From positions 1-41,400 of the forward strand of contig NZ_LNTD01000053.1 of NCBI RefSeq assembly GCF_001462455.1: a stretch of DNA of 41,400 nt, read 5' to 3'. Below are positions 25,282 to 33,794 of the stretch, one piece after another. The stretch comes from Cellulomonas sp. B6 (lineage in GTDB: Bacteria > Actinomycetota > Actinomycetes > Actinomycetales > Cellulomonadaceae). The first letter of the stretch is position 1. Each line of letters opens with the position of its first letter. A program made the position numbers and the translations under genes. The notes beneath the pieces are model-generated. The model was not told the DNA's origin and made no database searches. It saw nothing but the letters and a program-made list of their open reading frames with translations.

Positions 25282-25575
25282 TCAGCCCGCGTCGTCGACG
25301 TCCTGCGGTGCCCGACGCGGCGCGCGGCGCGGCGGCGCGGGCGGCACGACCTTGGCCCGCACCACCGCGGCGGCGGGGACGGTGACGTCGCCGCGCCGCG
25401 TGCGCACGGTGAGGCCCGTGGCGTCGACCGCGACCACGTCGCCCAGCACGTCCGTGAACGGCGGCTCGCCCCCGTGCAGGGTGCCGGTCGGCGTGTCGGG
25501 GGGCAGGTCGTCGCGCAGCCGGCGCACGACGACGCGCGTGCCGGGCGCCCAGGTCTGCCACGTGGCGCGACTCAC
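25282..25575 (-). CDS. Stand-alone SH3-like domain protein (Rv0428c type)
   Basis: A 97-residue basic protein. The stretch GTRVVVRRLRDDLPPDTPTG, then FTDVLGDVVAVDATGLTVRT, then RRGDVTVPAAAVVRAKVVPP resembles the small SH3-like barrel found at the N-terminus of Rv0428c-like acetyltransferases. The acetyltransferase part is absent. Its function is unknown. The GTG start is at 25573–25575. It is divergent from fdxA and convergent with the VanW gene. Confidence in the gene is good, in the domain name moderate. Confidence 0.68.
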   Translation of the reverse strand: MSRATWQTWAPGTRVVVRRLRDDLPPDTPTGTLHGGEPPFTDVLGDVVAVDATGLTVRTRRGDVTVPAAAVVRAKVVPPAPPRRAPRRAPQDVDDAG

Positions 25576-25631
25576 GTCGTGCGCCGCGTGTCGGGGGTTG
25601 GACGTGGGGTCGTCACGGCGGTCACGTGGGG

Positions 25632-25637
25632 GATACT
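25632..25637 (+). promoter_or_regulatory. Likely -10 box of fdxA
   Basis: GATACT in the context GGGGGATACTAGG, about 33 bases before the GTG start. It fits a short leader that contains the GGAGG at 25658–25662. Confidence 0.45.
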
Positions 25638-25669
25638 AGGTCGACCGCTGCACCCGTGGAGGACCCGCC

Positions 25670-25996
25670 GTGACGTATGTGATCGCCGAACCCTGCGTGG
25701 ACGTCAAGGACAAGGCGTGCATCGAGGAATGTCCGGTGGACTGCATCTACGAGGGCAAGCGCTCGCTGTACATCCACCCCGACGAGTGCGTGGACTGCGG
25801 CGCCTGCGAGCCGGTCTGCCCGGTCGAGGCCATCTACTACGAGGACGACGTCCCCGAGCAGTGGGCCCCGTACTACGAGGCGAACGTCCACTTCTTCGAC
25901 GAGATCGGCTCGCCCGGCGGCGCCGCGAAGATGGGCGAGATCGACCACGACCACCCGATCATCGCCACGCTGCCGCTGCGCGTGCACGGCGACTGA
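25670..25996 (+). CDS. fdxA: Seven-iron ferredoxin FdxA
   Basis: A 108-residue soluble electron carrier. Cysteines at 9, 17, 21 and 25 and at 40, 43, 46 and 50 lie in the order seen in 3Fe-4S/4Fe-4S ferredoxins ([14 protein letters not shown] and [20 protein letters not shown]). The C-terminal extension ([20 protein letters not shown]) is typical of actinobacterial FdxA/FdxC. The GTG start has a strong GGAGG seven bases upstream. dapC follows after 25 bases, a pair conserved in actinobacteria; no functional link between the two is established. Confidence 0.96.
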   Translation: MTYVIAEPCVDVKDKACIEECPVDCIYEGKRSLYIHPDECVDCGACEPVCPVEAIYYEDDVPEQWAPYYEANVHFFDEIGSPGGAAKMGEIDHDHPIIATLPLRVHGD

Positions 25997-26021
25997 CGCC
26001 GCGCCCCGCGGACGACGCCAC

Positions 26022-27170
26022 GTGGGCCTGCTGACCGGCGCGCTGCCGGACTTCCCGTGGGACTCGCTCGTGCCGCTGGCCGAGCTGGCCCGCGCGCACC
26101 CCGACGGCATCGTCGACCTCTCGGTCGGCACGCCCGTCGACCCGACGCCCGCGGTCGTGCGTGACGCGCTCGCCGCGGCCGCCGACGCGCCCGGGTACCC
26201 GACGACGCACGGCACGCGCGCGCTGCGCGAGGCCGTCGTCGACTGGTTCGCACGCCGGCGCGGCGTGCCGGGCCTGGATCCCGACGCCGTGCTGCCGACG
26301 GTGGGCTCCAAGGAGCTCGTCGCGCTGCTGCCGTCGCTGCTGGGCCTCGGCGCGGGCGACGTCGTGCTGCACCCGGCCACCGCCTACCCGACGTACGACG
26401 TCGGTGCGCGGCTCGCGGGGGCGACCCCGGTGCCCGTCGAGGACCCGGCGGCCGTGCTCGCGCAGCGTGACGACGTGCGCCTCGTGTGGCTGAACTCGCC
26501 CGGCAACCCCGACGGGTCGGTGCTGGACGTCGCACGGCTGCGTGCGGTGGTCGACGCCGCTCGCGCGGCGTCGGCGCGCACGGGCCGGCCGGTGGTCGTC
26601 GCGTCCGACGAGTGCTACGCCGAGCTCGCGTGGGACGCGCCGTGGGCGACCGAGGGCGTGCCCAGCGTGCTCGACCCCCGGGTCGCCCAGGGGGACCTGA
26701 CGGGGCTGCTCGCGGTGTACTCGCTGTCGAAGCAGTCCAACCTCGCGGGCTACCGCGCGGCGTTCGTCGCGGGGGACGGCGGGCTGGTCGCCGGTCTGCT
26801 CGAGACGCGCAAGCACGCCGGCATGATCGTGCCGGCACCCGTGCAGGCCGCGATGACGGTCGCGCTGGGCGACGACGCGCACGTCGCCGAGCAGCGCGAG
26901 CGGTACCGCCGGCGGCGGGGGGCGCTGCGAGCCGGGTTCGAGGCCGCGGGGTACGTCGTGGACCGCTCGCACGCCGGCCTGTACCTGTGGGTGCGCCCGG
27001 ACGGCGGGTTCCAGGACTCGTGGACGACCGTGCGCGACCTCGCGTCGTCGGGCCTGCTGGTCGCGCCCGGCGCGTTCTACGGTGCGGCGGCGGCCGGGCA
27101 CGTCCGGGTCGCGCTGACGGCGTCGGACGAGCGGGTCGCGCAGGCCGCCGCGCGGCTCGCGGGCGCCTGA
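26022..27170 (+). CDS. dapC: Succinyldiaminopimelate transaminase
   Basis: DapC transfers an amino group from glutamate to N-succinyl-2-amino-6-ketopimelate, step two of the succinylase branch to diaminopimelate. The 382-residue fold-type I PLP enzyme shows VDLSVGTPVDPTP, GYPTTHGTRALREAV, the LNSPGNPDGSV motif, SDECYAEL, and the PLP-binding lysine K237 in YSLSKQSNLAGYRAAF. The GTG at 26022 lies 25 bases after fdxA, so the two probably share a transcript. dapD and dapE are 2.5–3.6 kb downstream. Generic aminotransferases look alike, but the fdxA context supports DapC. Confidence 0.92.
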   Translation: MGLLTGALPDFPWDSLVPLAELARAHPDGIVDLSVGTPVDPTPAVVRDALAAAADAPGYPTTHGTRALREAVVDWFARRRGVPGLDPDAVLPTVGSKELVALLPSLLGLGAGDVVLHPATAYPTYDVGARLAGATPVPVEDPAAVLAQRDDVRLVWLNSPGNPDGSVLDVARLRAVVDAARAASARTGRPVVVASDECYAELAWDAPWATEGVPSVLDPRVAQGDLTGLLAVYSLSKQSNLAGYRAAFVAGDGGLVAGLLETRKHAGMIVPAPVQAAMTVALGDDAHVAEQRERYRRRRGALRAGFEAAGYVVDRSHAGLYLWVRPDGGFQDSWTTVRDLASSGLLVAPGAFYGAAAAGHVRVALTASDERVAQAAARLAGA

Positions 27171-27223
27171 TCCAGCAGGGGTCGCGGGCCGCCCGGCGCG
27201 GCGCGCCGCCCGACCCCTACCCC

Positions 27224-27241
27224 ATGTGAGGCGCATCACAT
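27224..27241. promoter_or_regulatory. CRP/GlxR operator upstream of citrate synthase
   Basis: ATGTGA-GGCGCA-TCACAT is a perfect 6+6 palindrome around six spacer bases and matches the TGTGA-N6-TCACA consensus fully. It lies about 175 bases before the gltA start. In Corynebacterium glutamicum gltA is a known GlxR target; binding here is predicted, not shown. Confidence 0.75.
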
Positions 27242-27257
27242 ACGGACCAAGGTCCGT
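27242..27257. promoter_or_regulatory. Perfect inverted repeat next to CRP site
   Basis: ACGGACC-AA-GGTCCGT, seven perfect pairs with a two-base centre, touches the CRP palindrome. The short spacing suits a dimeric repressor (for example TetR type) better than an RNA hairpin. The regulator is unknown. Confidence 0.55.
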
Positions 27258-27289
27258 TCGCGCGGTCGTCAGGATGCCGGATTCGCGGG

Positions 27290-27295
27290 TACCGT
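27290..27295 (+). promoter_or_regulatory. Possible -10 box of gltA
   Basis: TACCGT, with no convincing -35. It would place the start near 27302, the CRP centre near -70, and give a leader of about 98 bases. Confidence 0.35.
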
Positions 27296-27399
27296 CGCTG
27301 CGGGCCGACGAGGGTCACCACCGCGCGCCGGCCACCCCAGGAGGTCACGGCGCACCCGCCGGGGCCGGTCGCACGCTCGTCGGCGCAGGAAGGAACACC

Positions 27400-28710
<1,311 letters not shown>

Positions 28711-28728
28711 CCGGCCGCGCCGCGCCGC

Positions 28729-28754
28729 GCGCGGGGTCGGGAGCGACCCCGCGC
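28729..28754. terminator. Hairpin between gltA and transglycosylase-like gene
   Basis: GCGCGGGGTCG (28729–28739) pairs perfectly with 28744–28754 around the loop GGAG. It serves the convergent gltA end. A second 12-bp palindrome, GCCCCGCGGGGC, lies at about 28789–28800, just past the 3' end of the minus-strand gene. Confidence 0.75.
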
Positions 28755-28803
28755 CGCGCGGCGACGGGCGGCGCCGGCCGTCGGCGACGCCCCGCGGGGC
28801 ACG

Positions 28804-29715
28804 TCAGCCGCTGACGGTCACCCGCACCTGGCCGGGCGGCAGCGCGGGCGCGTCCGTCGGCTGCCACGTCGGGTCGCTGCGCGTCCACGTCCGGTCGGCG
28901 ACCGTCACGCCCTCGACCCCCGTGTCGCGTGCGACCGCGACGGCCCACTGCGCGAGCGTCCACCCGGCGCGCGACGCGTCGTCGGGCACGAGCGCCGTGG
29001 CGTCGAGGTCGACGCGCGACGGCGTCCCCTCGGGTCCGTCGGCGAGCTGCGCGGTCGCGGGCAGGTCGCCCCAGTCGCGGGCCACCCGGTCGACCACCGG
29101 GCCGGTGCCGGTCGGCGTCCCGACGGGGCGCAGCGTGCAGCGCAGCGCGGCGGGCGACCACCCCGTGAGCGCCGAGGCCCACGCGCGCGAGCGGACCTCG
29201 TGCTGCGCGTACGCGTCGGGGAAGCCGCTGCGCTGCACCGCCTGCGCGGCCTCGGTGACCGGCAGGTCCTGGTAGCCCGGGACCTTCTCGAGCCCCTCGT
29301 AGAACTTGGTCGTCGAGTAGACGGGGTCCATGATCTGCTCGACCGTGCCCCAGCCCTGCGACGGGCGCTGCTGGAACAGCCCGATCGAGTCCCGGTCGCC
29401 GTAGTCGATGTTCTCCAGGCGCGACTCCTGCAACGCCGTCGCGAGCCCGATCGTCACGGCGCGCGCCGGCAGCCCGCGGCGCACGGCCAGGGACGAGACC
29501 AGCGCCGCGTTCTGCGCCTGGTCGGGGCTCAGGCTCCAGTCGGTCCCGTCGAGGTGGGCGACGCAGCGCTCGGCGACCGGCGGTCGCGGCCGTGTCCGGT
29601 CGAGCAGGGTGACGACGCCGACGACGCCGACGCCCGCCACGAGCACCGCGAGCAGTGCGACGCCCAGCGCGGGCAGGCAGCCGCCACGACGGCGGCGCGG
29701 ACGGCGACGGGCCAC
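28804..29715 (-). CDS. Secreted transglycosylase-like protein
   Basis: A 303-residue membrane-anchored or secreted protein of a family found in many actinobacteria, sometimes mislabelled heavy metal transporter. An Arg-rich start and one helix (LPALGVALLAVLVAGVGVVG) precede a lysozyme-like core: ATALQESRLENIDYGDRDSI with likely catalytic E97, then LFQQRPSQGWGT and the DPVYSTTKFYEGL segment. The C-terminal third resembles a repeat of the helical domain (DDASRAGWTLAQWAVAVARD). Enzyme activity is unproven. The GTG start lies four bases after the dapD stop, so it is cotranscribed with dapD, which makes a peptidoglycan precursor. Confidence 0.85.
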   Translation of the reverse strand: MARRRPRRRRGGCLPALGVALLAVLVAGVGVVGVVTLLDRTRPRPPVAERCVAHLDGTDWSLSPDQAQNAALVSSLAVRRGLPARAVTIGLATALQESRLENIDYGDRDSIGLFQQRPSQGWGTVEQIMDPVYSTTKFYEGLEKVPGYQDLPVTEAAQAVQRSGFPDAYAQHEVRSRAWASALTGWSPAALRCTLRPVGTPTGTGPVVDRVARDWGDLPATAQLADGPEGTPSRVDLDATALVPDDASRAGWTLAQWAVAVARDTGVEGVTVADRTWTRSDPTWQPTDAPALPPGQVRVTVSG

Positions 29716-29719
29716 GGCG

Positions 29720-30715
29720 TCAGTTCGCGTGCAGGGCCGCGTTCAGCTGCACCCCCGCGCCGGACCGTGCGACGGCCTCGACCTCGCCCGTGCGCGAGTT
29801 GCGCCGGAACAGCACGCCGTCGGCCCCCGCGAGCACGCGGGCCTTGACGACGCGCGCGCCGCCCTCGTCGACGGCACCCTCGACGTCGAAGCCGACGAGG
29901 CGCACCTTGGTGCCCGCGGTGACGTAGAGGCCGGCCTCGACGACGCAGTCGTCGCCCAGCGGGATGCCCAGGCCCGAGTTGGCGCCGAGCAGCGAGCGCT
30001 CGCCGATCGACACGACCTCGCGCCCGCCACCGGACAGTGTGCCCATGATCGACGCGCCGCCGCCGACGTCGGAGCCGTCGCCGACCACGACGCCCGCCGA
30101 GATGCGGCCCTCGACCATCGACGTGCCGAGCGTGCCGGCGTTGAAGTTGACGAACCCCTCGTGCATGACCGTGGTGCCCGGTGCGAGGTGGGCTCCCAGG
30201 CGCACGCGGTCGGCGTCGGCGACGCGCACGCCCGACGGCAGCACGTAGTCGACCATGCGCGGGAACTTGTCGACGCCGTAGACGGTGACGGGCGTGCCCG
30301 TCGCGGCGCGCAGGCGCAGCCGGGTCGCCTCGAAGTCCTCGACCGCGCACGGCCCGCGGTCGGTCCACACGACGTTCGGCAGCACCGCGAACACGCCGTC
30401 GAGGTTCTGCCCGTGCGGTGCGACCAGGCGGTGCGAGAGCAGGTGCAGACGCAGGTACGCGTCGGCGGTCCCGGCGGGCGGCGCGTCGAGGTCGACGACG
30501 GTCGCGACGAGCCGGACGTGCACGCCGCGCGCGGCGTCGTGGCGCTCGCACGCCGCGAGGTCGGCCGGCGCGTGCAGCGCGACCGAGGTCGCGTCGTCGG
30601 GCTCGAGGGTCGCGGGCGGGCCGCCGAGGGCCGGCGTCGGGTACCAGACGTCGAGGGTCGTGCCGGACTCGGTGACGGTGGCCAGGCCGAGGCCCCAGGC
30701 CGTGCGGTCGGTCAT
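29720..30715 (-). CDS. dapD: Tetrahydrodipicolinate N-succinyltransferase
   Basis: DapD succinylates tetrahydrodipicolinate, the first committed step of the succinylase branch to diaminopimelate and lysine. The 331-residue product is the actinobacterial form: an alpha/beta N-terminal part, then a left-handed beta-helix of hexapeptide repeats ([40 protein letters not shown]), with [20 protein letters not shown] at the substrate site. The ATG at 30715 follows a TAGGCT -10 box by six bases on the minus strand. It is divergent from dapE across 81 bases and first in an operon with the transglycosylase-like gene. Confidence 0.95.
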   Translation of the reverse strand: MTDRTAWGLGLATVTESGTTLDVWYPTPALGGPPATLEPDDATSVALHAPADLAACERHDAARGVHVRLVATVVDLDAPPAGTADAYLRLHLLSHRLVAPHGQNLDGVFAVLPNVVWTDRGPCAVEDFEATRLRLRAATGTPVTVYGVDKFPRMVDYVLPSGVRVADADRVRLGAHLAPGTTVMHEGFVNFNAGTLGTSMVEGRISAGVVVGDGSDVGGGASIMGTLSGGGREVVSIGERSLLGANSGLGIPLGDDCVVEAGLYVTAGTKVRLVGFDVEGAVDEGGARVVKARVLAGADGVLFRRNSRTGEVEAVARSGAGVQLNAALHAN

Positions 30716-30721
30716 GGCGCC

Positions 30722-30727
30722 AGCCTA
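30722..30727 (-). promoter_or_regulatory. -10 box of dapD, leaderless
   Basis: TAGGCT on the minus strand, six bases before the dapD ATG, with no ribosome-binding site. Confidence 0.6.
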
Positions 30728-30783
30728 CGGCGCGGCCTCGTCCGCACGGCGGCCCGTCCGCGGTGCGGGAGCGGGCGGGCGCG

Positions 30784-30789
30784 TAGGGT
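30784..30789 (+). promoter_or_regulatory. -10 box of dapE, leaderless
   Basis: TAGGGT, seven bases before the dapE GTG. The two -10 boxes of the divergent pair are 56 bases apart. Confidence 0.58.
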
Positions 30790-30796
30790 CGGCGCC

Positions 30797-31912
30797 GTGG
30801 CTGCCGACGACCCGCTCGACCTGTCCGCCGACGTCGTGACGCTCACGCGTCAGGTGTGCGACCTGCCGTCCGTGAGCGGCGACGAGACGCGCCTCGCGCA
30901 CGCGGTCGAGGCCGCGCTGCGCGCGCACCCGCACCTGGAGGTGCTGCGCGACGGCGACACCGTGGTCGCGCGCACGCACCTGGGCCGGGACCGCCGCGTG
31001 GTCGTCGCGGGGCACCTCGACACCGTGCCGCTCGCGGACAACCTGCCCACGCGCCTCGAGGGTGACGTGCTCTGGGGCCGCGGCACGGTCGACATGAAGG
31101 GCGGGGTCGCCGTCGCGCTCTCGCTCGCGGCGTCGCTGACCGCACCGGTGCACGACGTGACGTGGGTGTTCTACGACCACGAGGAGGTCGCGTCCGACCT
31201 CAACGGCCTGGGGCGCGTCGTGCGGAACCACCCCGAGTGGCTCGCGGCGGACTTCGCGGTGCTCGGGGAACCGAGCGGCGGCGGGCTCGAGGGCGGCTGC
31301 AACGGGACCCTGCGGGTCGAGGTGCGGCTCGCGGGCGTCGCGGCGCACTCGGCGCGCGCGTGGGTCGGCGTCAACGCCGTGCACGCCGCGGGCGAGGTGC
31401 TGCGCCGGCTCGAGGCGTACGAGCCCGCGACCGTCGAGGTCGACGGGCTGGCGTACCGCGAGAGCCTCAACGCCGTGCTCATCAGCGGCGGCACGGCGAC
31501 CAACGTCATCCCCGACGCGTGCGTCGTCACGGTCAACTACCGGTTCGCGCCGTCGCGCTCGGTCGACGAGGCGGTCGCGCACGTGCGCGACCTGTTCGTG
31601 GGCTACGACGTCGAGGTCACCGACGCCGCCGCGGGCGCCCGGCCCGGGCTCGACGCGCCGGCCGCGCAGGACTTCGCGGCCGTCGTCCTCGCGGTCACCG
31701 GCGGTCGTCCCGCCCCCAAGTACGGCTGGACGGACGTCGCGCGGTTCAGCGAGCTCGGCGTCCCGGCCGTGAACTTCGGGCCCGGCGACCCGCTGCTCGC
31801 GCACAAGGACGACGAGCGCGTGCCGGTCGCGCAGATCGAGCTGTGCCACCGGGCGCTGCGCGCGTGGCTCACGGGTGAGCAGCCCGACGCGCAGCCGCTC
31901 GGCACGGCCTGA
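30797..31912 (+). CDS. dapE: Succinyldiaminopimelate desuccinylase
   Basis: DapE cleaves succinyl-diaminopimelate to free LL-diaminopimelate and succinate. The 371-residue M20-family zinc hydrolase has the first metal motif VVAGHLDTVPLADN, the bridging aspartate in LWGRGTVDMKGGVAV, the catalytic EE pair in FYDHEEVASDLNGLG, VLGEPSGGGLEGG, the dimerisation-domain sequence GVAAHSARAWVGVNAVHAAG and a final metal histidine in GDPLLAHKDDERV. The GTG at 30797 follows the -10 box. This is the actinobacterial DapE type found beside dapD. Confidence 0.95.
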   Translation: MAADDPLDLSADVVTLTRQVCDLPSVSGDETRLAHAVEAALRAHPHLEVLRDGDTVVARTHLGRDRRVVVAGHLDTVPLADNLPTRLEGDVLWGRGTVDMKGGVAVALSLAASLTAPVHDVTWVFYDHEEVASDLNGLGRVVRNHPEWLAADFAVLGEPSGGGLEGGCNGTLRVEVRLAGVAAHSARAWVGVNAVHAAGEVLRRLEAYEPATVEVDGLAYRESLNAVLISGGTATNVIPDACVVTVNYRFAPSRSVDEAVAHVRDLFVGYDVEVTDAAAGARPGLDAPAAQDFAAVVLAVTGGRPAPKYGWTDVARFSELGVPAVNFGPGDPLLAHKDDERVPVAQIELCHRALRAWLTGEQPDAQPLGTA

Positions 31913-31925
31913 CGACGCGCGCGGC

Positions 31926-31952
31926 GGAAGCCCGGCGGGCACGCGGGCTTCC
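31926..31952. terminator. Hairpin after dapE
   Basis: GGAAGCCCG (31926–31934) pairs perfectly with CGGGCTTCC (31944–31952) around a nine-base loop, 14 bases after the dapE stop and before the -10 box of the next gene. Confidence 0.7.
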
Positions 31953-31977
31953 ACCCGCGAGGCCCGCGACCTGCGCC

Positions 31978-31983
31978 TAGGCT
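31978..31983 (+). promoter_or_regulatory. -10 box of LOG gene, leaderless
   Basis: TAGGCT, six bases before the ATG at 31990. The bases between (CGGAGC) also hold GGAG, but too close to the ATG for normal use. Confidence 0.58.
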
Positions 31984-31989
31984 CGGAGC

Positions 31990-32871
31990 ATGACCCACGA
32001 GACGTCGGCACCCGCACCGGAGTACCGCCGCGGCCCCGTGCTGCTGCGCCGCGACCAGATCCCCGCCACGACCTCCGACCAGCGCCTGCTGTCGCGCGGC
32101 GAGGGCGCGTCCTGGCTGCACGACGACCCGTGGCGCGTCATGCGGATCCAGAGCGAGTTCGTCGAGGGGTTCGGCGCGCTGGCCGAGGTCGGGCCGGCCG
32201 TGAGCGTGTTCGGCTCGGCGCGCGTCAAGCCCGACGACCCGTACTACGCGATGGCGCAGGACGTCGCGCGCGGGCTGGTCGAGGCCGGGTACGCCGTCAT
32301 CACGGGCGGCGGCCCCGGGGTCATGGAGGCCGCGAACAAGGGTGCGGCCGAGGCCGACGGCCTGTCGGTCGGGCTCGGCATCGAGCTGCCGTTCGAGCAG
32401 GGCATGAACCGGTGGGTCGACCTCGGGGTCAACTTCCGCTACTTCTTCGCCCGCAAGACGATGTTCGTCAAGTACTCCGAGGGCTTCGTCGTCCTCCCGG
32501 GCGGCTTCGGCACGTTCGACGAGCTGTTCGAGGCCCTCACGCTCGTGCAGACGCACAAGGTCACGGGCTTCCCGATCGTGCTGCTCGGCGGCGACTACTG
32601 GGACGGCCTGCTGACGTGGCTGCGCGGCACCGTGCACGAGCACGGCATGATCGCCGCGGCCGACGTCGACCTGCTGCAGATCGCCTCGACGGCCGAGGAG
32701 GCCGTCGACCTCGTGGTGCGGCGCAACGCCGAGCTCCGAGCCGAGGAGGCCGCTGCCGCGCGCGCCACCGCGCACGCCGTGCGCGAGGCGCAGGCGGCGA
32801 GCGGTGGCCCCGTGCGTGAGACCGGCACCGGTGACCGGCAGGACGACCAGGTGTCCGGCGGCGGGTGGTGA
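31990..32871 (+). CDS. LOG-family nucleoside monophosphate phosphoribohydrolase
   Basis: A 293-residue TIGR00730/LOG (lonely guy) protein. LOG enzymes release the base from AMP or cytokinin ribotides. The Rossmann-type core is clear: VSVFGSARV, VITGGGPGVMEAANKGAAEA and the diagnostic PGGFGTFDE at residues 170–178. The N-terminal 70 residues (RRGPVLLRRDQIPATTSDQR) and a charged C-terminal tail are typical of the longer actinobacterial form. It is the orthologue group of Rv1205, which lies near folP2 in M. tuberculosis as here. It overlaps the folP2-like gene by seven bases. The natural substrate is not known for this member. Confidence 0.92.
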   Translation: MTHETSAPAPEYRRGPVLLRRDQIPATTSDQRLLSRGEGASWLHDDPWRVMRIQSEFVEGFGALAEVGPAVSVFGSARVKPDDPYYAMAQDVARGLVEAGYAVITGGGPGVMEAANKGAAEADGLSVGLGIELPFEQGMNRWVDLGVNFRYFFARKTMFVKYSEGFVVLPGGFGTFDELFEALTLVQTHKVTGFPIVLLGGDYWDGLLTWLRGTVHEHGMIAAADVDLLQIASTAEEAVDLVVRRNAELRAEEAAAARATAHAVREAQAASGGPVRETGTGDRQDDQVSGGGW

Positions 32872-33794
32872 CCAGCGGTCCGCTGCCCGGCGTCCCCGCC
32901 GGCGCGGCACCGCTGCGGCTGCGCGGCCGGACGTTCGGGCCCGACCGGCCCGTCGTCATGGCGGTCGTCAACCGCACGCCGGACTCGTTCTATGCCGCGG
33001 CCCGCTACCGCGACGACGACGTGGACGCCGCCGTCGACCGTGCGGTCGAGGACGGCGCCGACCTGCTGGACGTCGGCGGCGTGCGCGCCGGACGTGGCCC
33101 CGTGGTCGACGAGGCCGAGGAGATCGCGCGCGTCGTGCCCGTCGTCGAGCGCGTGCGCGCACGGCACCCGGACCTGCTGGTGAGCGTCGACACGTGGCGG
33201 GCCGGTGTCGCGCGCGCGGTCGCCGACGCGGGCGCGGACCTGCTCAACGACACGTGGGCGGGGCACGACCCGGGACTCGTCGAGGTCGCCGCCGAGCGGG
33301 GCCTGGGGGTGGTGTGCTCGCACACCGGAGGCGCGACGCCGCGCACCGACCCGTTCCGCGTCACGTACCCCGCGCCGCCGGGCGTCGACCCGCTCGACGG
33401 CGTGGTCGACGACGTGGTCCGCACGCTCACCGCCGCCGCGGCGCGGGCGGTCGGGCTGGGCGTCGACCCCGCGTCGGTGCTCGTCGACGCGACGCTCGAC
33501 TTCGGCAAGACCACCTGGCACTCGCTCCACCTGCTCAGAAGGACCCCGCAGATCGTGCAGATCGGGCACCCTGTGCTCATGGCGATCTCGCGCAAGGACC
33601 TGGTGGGGGAGACGCTCGACCTGCCGCCGGACGAACGCCTCGAGGGCACGCTCGCCGCCACGGCCGTCGCGGCGTGGCTCGGCGCCCGGGTGTTCCGCGT
33701 GCACGACGTCGCGGCCACGCGGCGCACGCTCGACATGGTCGCGGCGATCCGTGCCGAGCGCGCCCCGGCCGTCGCGCTGCGGGGCATGCTGTGA
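32865..33794 (+). CDS. folP2: FolP2-like dihydropteroate synthase homologue
   Basis: A TIM-barrel protein of the dihydropteroate synthase family, 309 residues. Family signs: VVMAVVNRTPDSFY at the first strand, SVDTWRAGVARAV, DFGKTTWHSLHLL, and the lysine-containing MAISRKDLVGETL near the end. But the pterin/pABA loop GGxSTRPGA is replaced by VGGVRAGRG, and NVTPDSFSDGG by NRTPDSFYAAA. The second homologue of mycobacteria (FolP2, Rv1207) shares this position and is not a functional synthase, so folate synthesis is doubtful. The start is GTG at 32865 or the next GTG at 32868 (a GTGA overlap with LOG). Confidence 0.85.
   Translation: MVTSGPLPGVPAGAAPLRLRGRTFGPDRPVVMAVVNRTPDSFYAAARYRDDDVDAAVDRAVEDGADLLDVGGVRAGRGPVVDEAEEIARVVPVVERVRARHPDLLVSVDTWRAGVARAVADAGADLLNDTWAGHDPGLVEVAAERGLGVVCSHTGGATPRTDPFRVTYPAPPGVDPLDGVVDDVVRTLTAAAARAVGLGVDPASVLVDATLDFGKTTWHSLHLLRRTPQIVQIGHPVLMAISRKDLVGETLDLPPDERLEGTLAATAVAAWLGARVFRVHDVAATRRTLDMVAAIRAERAPAVALRGML

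Noticed and set aside
25282-25575. Remnant of a broken acetyltransferase
   Set aside because: No acetyltransferase residues follow in any frame before the VanW gene end, and the reading frame is intact with a proper stop.
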